The notes beneath the pieces are model-generated. The model was not told where the DNA came from. It saw nothing but the letters and a program-made list of their open reading frames with translations, and ran no database searches. From the NCBI GenBank assembly GCA_016793565.1, contig JAEUMA010000403.1:1-10542 (forward strand): DNA of 10,542 nucleotides, given 5' to 3'. This document shows positions 5,683 to 10,542 of the stretch, in pieces. This DNA is from Rhizobiaceae bacterium (GTDB taxonomy: Bacteria; Pseudomonadota; Alphaproteobacteria; Rhizobiales; Rhizobiaceae). The position numbers were made by a program, and so were the translations under genes. Numbering within the stretch: position 1 is the stretch's first letter; each line of letters starts with the position of its first letter.

Positions 5683-6198
5683 ATGAGACTTTCATTTCTC
5701 GCGATCGCGGCGTCAGGTGCCCTCCTTGCCGTCCCGGCAGAAGGAGCATCGGAGAGCCAGCCCGGCCACGCAATTTCCCCGCAGAACCTTTCGGTGGAGC
5801 ATGCCGAAATCCTGGTTCCTGGTAGGGACGGTGCTGCCGCCGAAGGATATCTGACGATCTGGAACGGAACGGTCAGTCAGACGGGGCTGATCGAGGTTCG
5901 GAGTACTACGTTCGCACGCGTTTCGATCCTGCGCACCGAGTTTCGCGAGGGCGAACCCAAGGCGCTGCCGGTGGAGGGCGTTCTGCCGATACCCGGCCGC
6001 GCCGAACTGAGGATGCGACACGACGGCGTTCGTCTCATGATGGAGGAGCCTATCAGTGCATCCGCGCAACAAATCGCGGGCGGCCTCACGCTGGTGTTCG
6101 AAGGCGGCCAGGAAGTCAACGTCGTGGCCGATGTCGTGCCCACGCGGGCCGCACTGACCAGGCACCATCACGGCGAAGGCGACGTCGGCGCAAATTGA
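5683..6198 (+). CDS. PCuAC-like periplasmic protein lacking most copper ligands
   Basis: A 171-residue secreted protein. The ATG at 5683 follows AGAGGAGG by about 10 nt and opens a clear signal peptide (MRLSFLAIAASGALLAVPAEG). The mature part matches the cupredoxin-like PCuAC/DUF461 layout: an early AEGYLTIWN strand, VEGVLPIPGRAELRM, GVRLMM and GGLTLVFEGGQEVNVVADVVP. Known copper chaperones of this family bind Cu+ through H-x10-M-x21-H-x-M. Counting back from the retained Met119, those positions hold Arg84, Leu95 and Arg117, so only one of four ligands remains. Histidines at 30 and 40 and a C-terminal His161-163 cluster might bind metal differently. It is divergent from the MerR-type regulator. 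The fold assignment is fairly sure; a copper-chaperone role is not supported by these residues. Confidence 0.75.
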   Translation: MRLSFLAIAASGALLAVPAEGASESQPGHAISPQNLSVEHAEILVPGRDGAAAEGYLTIWNGTVSQTGLIEVRSTTFARVSILRTEFREGEPKALPVEGVLPIPGRAELRMRHDGVRLMMEEPISASAQQIAGGLTLVFEGGQEVNVVADVVPTRAALTRHHHGEGDVGAN

Positions 6199-6215
6199 AG
6201 TCACCGTTCCCCGTC

Positions 6216-6252
6216 TTCCGTATACCGCGCGTTACCGGAACCCTTTTGTTTT
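6216..6252 (+). terminator. Imperfect terminator-like hairpin after the PCuAC-like gene
   Basis: TTCCG (6216-6220) pairs with CGGAA (6236-6240) and can be extended by GTA/TAC with a one-base bulge. A T-rich run (TTTTGTTTT, 6244-6252) follows after three C residues. The stem is short and the T-run is offset, so this is a weak candidate. TTGACG at 6251-6256 may instead be a -35 element for the next gene, with no convincing -10 partner. Confidence 0.3.
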
Positions 6253-6344
6253 GACGATTATTTGAATCTAACTTAACCTGTTGAATTTCAATCGTTTTGA
6301 GGCTTATCTGCTATCCCTTCCCGAGCCTACGGGGAGACGTCCAG

Positions 6345-7001
6345 ATGATACGCCTTGTCGCCTGCACCCTTGCGCTGGTGATGTACAGCGCCGCCGCTTC
6401 GGCCAATGCGCTTCATTTCAATACGACCCAGCCTGCCACGGTTCGCAACATGATGACCTTCGGCGGCACCACCATGCCGGTGGGCTACTACGAGTATTGC
6501 CGCCGCTACATCGAACTCTGCGCCCGCGGGCCGGAAGGCACGACGATCGAGCTGACCAAGCCAGGCTGGAGGGACATTGTCGCTGTCAACTCAGAAGTGA
6601 ACACCAAGATCGCGCCGCTGACCGACATGGAGATATTCGGCGTCGAGGAGCGGTGGGACTATCCGACGACAGTTGGCGACTGCGAGGACTACGCACTCCT
6701 GAAGCGGAAGCGACTCAATGAGATGGGCTATCCGCTGGGGGCCCTGCTATTGACGGTCGCCCGCGATGCAAAGGGTGGCGGACACGCCGTTCTGACCGTC
6801 GTGACGGATCTCGGCGACTTCGTTCTCGACAACATCGAGCAGAAGGTCCTTCTGTGGAAGGACACGGAAATTTACTATCTCAAGCGTCAGTCGCAATCCG
6901 ACCTGAACCGCTGGGTCAGCCTCGTGAGCGAGGATGATCTCCGGATCTCCTCCGGCAACAGCCAGGCGCCCTCTACGGCGGCGGCAAGAGACAGCATGTA
7001 G
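6345..7001 (+). CDS. Transglutaminase-like cysteine proteinase, BTLCP family (DUF920)
   Basis: A 218-residue periplasmic protein. The ATG at 6345 follows GGGGAG by about 10 nt and starts a signal peptide (LVACTLALVMYSAAASA, cleavage near residue 20). The catalytic triad of the family is visible: Cys113 in VGDCEDYA, His147 in GGGHAVL and Asp162 in VLDNI. Cys52 and Cys59 could form a disulfide. BTLCPs are predicted cysteine peptidases or transglutaminase-like enzymes of the periplasm; the LapG-type relatives cleave adhesins, but no adhesin or LapD-like partner is present here. The last about 115 nt overlap, tail to tail, a possible small membrane-protein gene on the other strand. The conserved family end (YLKRQSQSDLNRWVSL) lies inside that overlap, so the overlap is not simply a mis-called stop. 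Confidence 0.9.
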   Translation: MIRLVACTLALVMYSAAASANALHFNTTQPATVRNMMTFGGTTMPVGYYEYCRRYIELCARGPEGTTIELTKPGWRDIVAVNSEVNTKIAPLTDMEIFGVEERWDYPTTVGDCEDYALLKRKRLNEMGYPLGALLLTVARDAKGGGHAVLTVVTDLGDFVLDNIEQKVLLWKDTEIYYLKRQSQSDLNRWVSLVSEDDLRISSGNSQAPSTAAARDSM

Positions 7002-7132
7002 ACCGCCCAACCTCCGTAGAGCATTTCCATGGTGTTGTGGCCGATCCCCACGCACACCAGTGAGAACACGGTGACGAGCGTGACATAGGCAGTTGTGCCG
7101 ACAGCCAGGAGGGATCCCAGGCGCAAATACAT
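6887..7132 (-). CDS. Small two-helix membrane protein, unknown
   Basis: A putative 81-residue protein starting at ATG 7132; a GTG at 7195 would add 21 residues. Two hydrophobic segments are clear: LGSLLAVGTTAYVTLVTVFS (7-26) and GWAVYMLSLAAAVEGAWLL, joined by a short loop with GHNTMEM. A charged tail (EEIRRSSSLTRLTQRFRSD) follows. Third codon positions are G/C-rich like the surrounding genes. There is no strong ribosome site and the 3' part overlaps the BTLCP gene on the other strand, so the call is uncertain. It lies just downstream of another small membrane-protein frame on the same strand, which may be its operon partner. Function unknown. Confidence 0.45.
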   Translation of the reverse strand: MYLRLGSLLAVGTTAYVTLVTVFSLVCVGIGHNTMEMLYGGWAVYMLSLAAAVEGAWLLPEEIRRSSSLTRLTQRFRSDCD

Positions 7133-7217
7133 CGATTGTGAATCGTGGCGGTTGAGGTTGGTTGCACTGTCGCATTCGGCACGGCGCTTCGCCACTCAAG
7201 CGAAGGTGATCACTCCG

Positions 7218-7403
7218 TTATCGCGACCCGGCGACGGGTGGCGATTGGTTCGTTTCAGTCCGGACATGGCTGAAACTGATCAGAAAGACCCCGACGACGA
7301 ACGCGGCCAGCAACCCGAACACGATCCAGTTCTTGCGGGCCCTGCCGCGCGCGAGCGCCTGTGTCTCCTCGCTGGTGATCCGATCCAATGCCACGAACTT
7401 CAC
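7218..7403 (-). CDS. Small single-pass membrane protein, unknown
   Basis: A putative 61-residue protein with a GTG start at 7403, preceded by TTGAGGA four to five nt upstream. A basic cytoplasmic N-terminus (ALARGRARKNW) leads into one transmembrane helix (WIVFGLLAAFVVGVFLISF, about residues 26-44) and a short polar C-terminus, giving a typical N-in orientation by the positive-inside rule. It is divergent from the YafK-type L,D-transpeptidase gene with about 180 nt between them. It could be co-transcribed with the two-helix membrane protein 85 nt downstream. No family recognised. Confidence 0.5.
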   Translation of the reverse strand: MKFVALDRITSEETQALARGRARKNWIVFGLLAAFVVGVFLISFSHVRTETNQSPPVAGSR

Positions 7404-7583
7404 GCGTTCCTCAATCTTTCGTTCAGCATCCTCTTACCGCAATCGCAGCGAAGAGTGCGTTTGATCGTGCTGCGGTTCTTTGACGCTCGCGATTTTGTGG
7501 GCGGAAACATCGTCTTAACCATGGTAGGCGAATACTACGCAGGGCTCGCGGCGACTGGATCCGGGCCGAGACTTGGATTCTTG

Positions 7584-8591
7584 ATGATGCTGACGGCCGT
7601 GAGGATGGGAGGTATTGCAGCGCTCGCGCTCTTGCTCAGCGCCTGTGTCTCGACCGTTCTCGACGTTGACGGCAAGGCGACCCAGCCGATCCCGGCAGCC
7701 CTCATGGGCGAGATGTCGCGCAAATCGATGGCGACCTCGGCGCCCATCCTGGTCCGCATCTTCAAGCAGGAAAGCGAGCTGGAGATCTGGAAGCGCGACC
7801 GTAGTGGCAAGTTCGCCTTGCTCAAGACCTATCCGATGTGCCGCTGGTCGGGAAAGCTGGGACCAAAAAAAGAAAACGGCGATCGCCAAGCGCCCGAGGG
7901 TTTCTACCACGTCTCCGTCGGGATGCTGAACCCCACCTCGCAATATTACCTCTCCTTTAATCTCGGCTATCCGAACAAACTTGAGGCAGCCCTCGGCTAT
8001 ACCGGTGAAGCGCTGATGGTCCACGGCGCGTGCTCATCGTCCGGATGCTACGCGCTGACCGACGAGGGCGTGGCCGAGATCTATGCCGTTGCGCGCGAAG
8101 CCCTCAAGGGCGGGCAGGGAACTTTCCAGGTGCAGGCGTTTCCCTTCCGGATGACCCCTGAGAACATGGCGAAGAACCGGAATGACGCCAATTTTGCATT
8201 CTGGTCCGACCTCAAGCAGGGTTACGACATTTTCCAGGTCACGCGACGTCAGCCGAAAGTGTCCTATTGCGAGGGGCGCTATGTCTTCGACAGGGAATTC
8301 GAGGGCGGCGAGCCGCATGACGCGCTGGCCGCCTGCCCGCCTGCCCTGAATGTAGCCGATCCCCTGATCGCTTCCCGGACACAGTCCGATCGCCTCGCCA
8401 TGGAAAGCCTTCTCTCGGGAGGCAGTGCGCTTTCAGCTCACGCCTATGCCGACGGCGGCATGCATCCGAGCTTCCGCAAGCTGCTCGAGCGCAGCGGCCA
8501 AGCGGCGCTCTCGAAACGGACGTCCCTGACTTCCGTGCCGGTCAGCCGCCCCGAGGCAGCGCTTGCCGACCCTCACTCGGAGAACGAGTGA
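7584..8591 (+). CDS. YafK-type L,D-transpeptidase family lipoprotein
   Basis: A 335-residue envelope enzyme. The start is one of two adjacent ATGs (7584, 7587); GGA lies 6 nt before the first. The frame is open much further upstream but that part has no export signal. A lipoprotein signal (IAALALLLSAC, lipobox LSAC, Cys21) indicates a membrane anchor. The YkuD-fold catalytic motif is HGACSSSGCYALTD, with His147 and Cys155, in the form typical of YafK/LdtF proteins rather than the classical SHGC form. E. coli YafK (LdtF/DpaA) releases Lpp from peptidoglycan or assists L,D-cross-linking, so the activity here could be hydrolytic or transferring. Cys150 in the active-site loop and a Pro/Ser-rich tail after about residue 250 are extra features. 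It is followed after 4 nt by a small secreted-protein gene, so the two are likely co-transcribed. Confidence 0.88.
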   Translation: MMLTAVRMGGIAALALLLSACVSTVLDVDGKATQPIPAALMGEMSRKSMATSAPILVRIFKQESELEIWKRDRSGKFALLKTYPMCRWSGKLGPKKENGDRQAPEGFYHVSVGMLNPTSQYYLSFNLGYPNKLEAALGYTGEALMVHGACSSSGCYALTDEGVAEIYAVAREALKGGQGTFQVQAFPFRMTPENMAKNRNDANFAFWSDLKQGYDIFQVTRRQPKVSYCEGRYVFDREFEGGEPHDALAACPPALNVADPLIASRTQSDRLAMESLLSGGSALSAHAYADGGMHPSFRKLLERSGQAALSKRTSLTSVPVSRPEAALADPHSENE

Positions 8592-8595
8592 CGCG

Positions 8596-8904
8596 ATGGC
8601 AAGGACACTGCTGGCTCTTTTCCTGTTCTGTTTCGTTAGCCTGCATGCTGCGCTGCCAGCGGCCGCGGCCACGGATGAACCGGACAAGACCGTCTCACTT
8701 CTTGCAGGTGAAATGGCGGATAGCGAGGACGAGGGCGACCCGCGCGGCTCCTCCGACTCGGCGACCAAATGCCATGACGGATGCAGCTGGCTTGCCGATT
8801 GGCATTTGCCGGTCCTTCGCGAAGCACTTCGCTCACCCCAGAACGGCCGCAGCCGCACCATCCCTCCCGGGCTGGTCGCCCTGGTCGCTCCACCGCCCAA
8901 ATAG
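8596..8904 (+). CDS. Small secreted protein, unknown
   Basis: A 102-residue product starting at ATG 8596, 4 nt after the stop of the L,D-transpeptidase gene, with a weak GAG-type ribosome site inside that gene's end. A clear signal peptide (LLALFLFCFVSLHAALPAAAA, cleavage near residue 25) is followed by an acidic stretch (EMADSEDEGD) and a short Cys/His motif KCHDGCSW (Cys59, His60, Cys63). The C-terminus is proline-rich (LVALVAPPPK). No family is recognised. CHDGC could bind metal or form a disulfide, which is speculation. The coupling suggests it works with, or is exported alongside, the upstream transpeptidase. Confidence 0.6.
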   Translation: MARTLLALFLFCFVSLHAALPAAAATDEPDKTVSLLAGEMADSEDEGDPRGSSDSATKCHDGCSWLADWHLPVLREALRSPQNGRSRTIPPGLVALVAPPPK

Positions 8905-8961
8905 CGTCTTCGGACGACAACACTTGATCATCGGTTCAGTCGGGATCATCCCCGCACCACC

Positions 8962-8982
8962 GACGACCAGGCGTTAGTCGTC
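8962..8982 (+). terminator. Short hairpin in the gap before the second L,D-transpeptidase gene
   Basis: GACGAC (8962-8967) and GTCGTC (8977-8982) form a 6-bp stem with a 9-nt loop, followed by TTCCTCATC rather than a true T-tract. It could attenuate read-through between the two transpeptidase units, but support is thin. Nothing else is convincing in the gap 8905-9061; no clear promoter is seen. Confidence 0.2.
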
Positions 8983-9061
8983 TTCCTCATCGCTTGCCGT
9001 GCAAGCGCTGGATTCCGATTGACCTGTTGTGAGCGTAGCAGTGACCTTAAAAGACCTTCAA

Positions 9062-9757
9062 ATGAACCCCTCCCGGCGACAGTTTCTCGCCTTGTCCGCG
9101 GCGGCGGCTGGCGGACTGGCGCTGCCAGGCTGCTCGACTACAGGTGTCCCTTCAGTGGCAGAGGCGCCGGACGAGCCCGCGGCGGACAGATCCTATGTTT
9201 CGATGTATCGCGCGATGCCGGAGGAAGATTTCCCGGTGCCCGCGGTCGACCTGACTAAGGTCGACAAGCGCTTCTACCGGCAGCTCGTCGACGATCCGAC
9301 CGGCGAGCGTCCCGGCACCGTCCTGGTCGATACGAAGTCCTATTTCCTCTATCTCGTCCGTCCCGGCGGCAAGGCGATGCGCTACGGCGTCGGCCTTGGC
9401 CGCCAGGGATTCACATGGTCGGGCGAGGGCGTAATCCAGTGGAAGCAGCGCTGGCCGAAATGGACGCCGCCGGCCGAAATGATCGCCCGGCAACCCGAGC
9501 TCGAAAAGTGGAGTGCTGAGAACGGCGGCCAGCCGCCCGGGCTCGACAACCCGCTTGGGGCACGGGCGCTCTACATCTTCCAGAACGGTGAAGACACGCT
9601 CTATCGCCTTCACGGCACGCCCGAATACTGGACCATCGGCAAGGCGGTCTCGAGCGGCTGCGTACGGTTGATGAACCAGGACATCATCGATCTCTACGAC
9701 CGCGTCGCGACACCGACAACGGTCGTGGTTCGCAGCCTCCAACAATCATTCGCATAA
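9062..9757 (+). CDS. L,D-transpeptidase (YkuD domain), Tat-type lipoprotein
   Basis: A 231-residue periplasmic enzyme forming L,D (3-3) peptidoglycan cross-links or attaching proteins to peptidoglycan. Start ATG 9062 is chosen because it places a twin-arginine motif (SRRQFLAL) at residues 4-11; a GTG at 9029 would add 11 residues of no obvious use. The signal ends in a lipobox LPGC (Cys24), so a lipid-anchored Tat substrate is likely. The YkuD domain (about 85-225) begins near VLVDTKSYFLYLV and carries the catalytic motif HGTPEYWTIGKAVSSGCVRL, with His184, Cys200 and Arg202. The ErfK/YbiS-type proteins common in Rhizobiales have this form. The ribosome site is poor. Its product and the YafK-type protein belong to different branches of the same fold. 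Confidence 0.92.
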   Translation: MNPSRRQFLALSAAAAGGLALPGCSTTGVPSVAEAPDEPAADRSYVSMYRAMPEEDFPVPAVDLTKVDKRFYRQLVDDPTGERPGTVLVDTKSYFLYLVRPGGKAMRYGVGLGRQGFTWSGEGVIQWKQRWPKWTPPAEMIARQPELEKWSAENGGQPPGLDNPLGARALYIFQNGEDTLYRLHGTPEYWTIGKAVSSGCVRLMNQDIIDLYDRVATPTTVVVRSLQQSFA

Positions 9758-9801
9758 ACGAAGCCTCTCGCCCCTCAAGCGGCTGGAACTTGCACAACCT
9801 C

Positions 9802-9817
9802 GTCCTTCAGAAAGGAC
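9802..9817 (+). promoter_or_regulatory. Short hairpin covering the ribosome-binding site of the DsbA-like gene
   Basis: GTCCTT (9802-9807) and AAGGAC (9812-9817) pair perfectly around a CAGA loop. The Shine-Dalgarno AAGGA (9812-9816) is in the 3' arm, 6 nt before ATG 9823. A 6-bp stem with two G-C pairs per side would open easily, so it may only tune translation or be chance. Confidence 0.35.
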
Positions 9818-9822
9818 CCAAG

Positions 9823-10458
9823 ATGAAACGTCGTAATTTGATCCTTGGCATGACCGCCATCGGAATCTCCGCCACATATCCCGCGTTGCTCTCCGCACAG
9901 CCCTCGACCGAGGCGCTTCTGGCGCCGGGGCCGCTTCCTGAAAAGAGCTTTGGACGTGACGACGCTCCGGTCACGATTATCGAATACGCCTCGCTGACCT
10001 GCCCGCATTGCCGGACCTTTCACGTCTCCGTATGGCCGGAACTGAAGAGGAAATATGTCGATACAGGCCAAGTCCGATTCATCATGCGAGAGTTTCCTTT
10101 CGACCCGCGGTCCTCCGGCGGTTTCATGCTGGCGCGGTGCATAGGCGATGACAAATGGTACCCCACCATCGATCTGCTCTACCGGACCCAGGACAACTGG
10201 GCGCGTGTTGCCGACGGGACCGAGGCCCTCAAGTCGGTGATGGGCATGACCGGGATGAGCACTTCCGACTTCGAAAAATGCCTCCAGGACCAGGCGCTGC
10301 TTGAAAAGGTCAACGCGGTCGCGGAAGCAGGCAAGTCCCTCGGCGTCGATTCCACGCCAACCTTCTTCATCAATGGCGAGATGCAAAAGGGCGCCCTGAG
10401 TCTCGAGCGTTTTAGCGCGATCATCGATCCGCTGGTTGCCGCCGCAAAAAAGCAGTGA
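9823..10458 (+). CDS. DsbA-family periplasmic thiol oxidoreductase
   Basis: A 211-residue thioredoxin-fold protein catalysing disulfide formation or exchange in the periplasm. Start ATG 9823 follows AAGGA by 6 nt and begins a signal sequence (MKRRNLILGMTAIGISATYPALLSA, cleavage near residue 25). The active site is CPHC (Cys60, Cys63) in YASLTCPHCRTFH, identical to the E. coli DsbA dipeptide. The cis-proline loop is STPTFFING (Pro179). Cys106 and Cys153 may form a second disulfide. The layout (N-terminal strand, CPHC, helical insertion, TPTFFING) matches the DsbA/BdbD-like thioredoxin_4 group found in alphaproteobacteria, where such proteins are often near a DsbB or VKOR partner. The next gene begins 10 nt after its stop, so they are likely co-transcribed. 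Substrates are not visible; the cysteine-bearing exported neighbours are candidates only. Confidence 0.93.
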   Translation: MKRRNLILGMTAIGISATYPALLSAQPSTEALLAPGPLPEKSFGRDDAPVTIIEYASLTCPHCRTFHVSVWPELKRKYVDTGQVRFIMREFPFDPRSSGGFMLARCIGDDKWYPTIDLLYRTQDNWARVADGTEALKSVMGMTGMSTSDFEKCLQDQALLEKVNAVAEAGKSLGVDSTPTFFINGEMQKGALSLERFSAIIDPLVAAAKKQ

Positions 10459-10468
10459 GGAGCGTACC

Positions 10469-10542
10469 GTGACCAGCAGAACCCTTCTCTCAGCAGGGAA
10501 CTGGCGCCACGTCGTGGCGGCGGCAATCGTTGCGACCGCTTT
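10469..10542 (+). CDS. Start of a further gene, product unknown (cut by window edge)
   Basis: A GTG at 10469 follows GAGGAG (10457-10462) by 6 nt, and the site overlaps the stop of the DsbA-like gene. The 24 readable codons give MTSRTLLSAGNWRHVVAAAIVAT and run on in frame: a short polar N-terminus with a basic residue before a hydrophobic stretch, so a signal peptide or first membrane helix. An oxidoreductase partner such as DsbB would be typical here, but nothing in these residues identifies one. Confidence 0.6.
   Translation, partial: MTSRTLLSAGNWRHVVAAAIVATA

Noticed and set aside
7095..7583. Upstream extension of the YafK-type frame to 498 residues
   Set aside because: The extension lacks an export signal and would put the lipoprotein signal in the middle of the protein. 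It also lies opposite the small minus-strand membrane frames.
8924..8951. Direct repeat of GATCATC in the gap before the second L,D-transpeptidase gene
   Set aside because: Only 7 bp, two copies, no matching promoter or known operator; likely chance.
1..10542. CRISPR arrays, tRNA/rRNA genes, insertion sequences or attachment sites
   Set aside because: No regularly spaced repeats, tRNA-like cloverleaf, transposase frame or terminal inverted repeats were seen on either strand.

Overview
The window looks like chromosomal or large-plasmid DNA from an alphaproteobacterium, most likely in the Rhizobiales. The base composition is GC-rich with strong G/C at third codon positions. It contains a BTLCP-type transglutaminase-like protein, a YafK-type L,D-transpeptidase lipoprotein and an MntR closely resembling the E. 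coli type. Genus cannot be decided from the sequence alone.

Layout. (1) 1-1291, minus: N-terminal 430 residues of a Zn/Cd/Pb-exporting P1B-type ATPase, cut by the window edge one base into the codon where the CPC motif is expected. It is driven by a textbook MerR-family promoter at 1320-1350. (2) About 1403-1865, plus: a short doubtful region that may be a frameshifted secreted-protein gene. (3) 1908-4231, minus: two translationally coupled genes, a Tat-exported two-domain multicopper oxidase followed by a ZIP metal transporter with an unusual N-terminal periplasmic domain. (4) 4390-4854, plus: divergent mntR. The intergenic region carries two MntR-type palindromes, and the oxidase leader has an 11-bp hairpin that buries its Shine-Dalgarno sequence. 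(5) 5120-5536, minus: a MerR-family divalent-metal sensor with the cysteine pattern of ZntR/CadR, a candidate regulator of the ATPase. Divergent from it at 5683-6198 is a PCuAC-like periplasmic protein that has lost most of the copper ligands. (6) 6345-10542: an envelope-oriented cluster. It holds a BTLCP cysteine-protease-like protein, two small membrane proteins on the minus strand, a YafK-type L,D-transpeptidase lipoprotein, a small secreted protein, a Tat/lipobox YkuD L,D-transpeptidase, a DsbA-like thiol oxidoreductase and the start of one more gene.

How it fits together. The left half is a metal-homeostasis region: an exporter with a MerR-type switch, and an MntR-controlled module that pairs a copper oxidase with a ZIP importer. 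The most interesting candidate system is this mco-zip-mntR module. I infer that periplasmic metal oxidation or delivery is coupled to ZIP transport, under manganese control at the DNA level and perhaps with a second control at the mRNA level. The right half deals with peptidoglycan cross-link editing and periplasmic thiol chemistry. The link between the halves may be only that both act in the periplasm.
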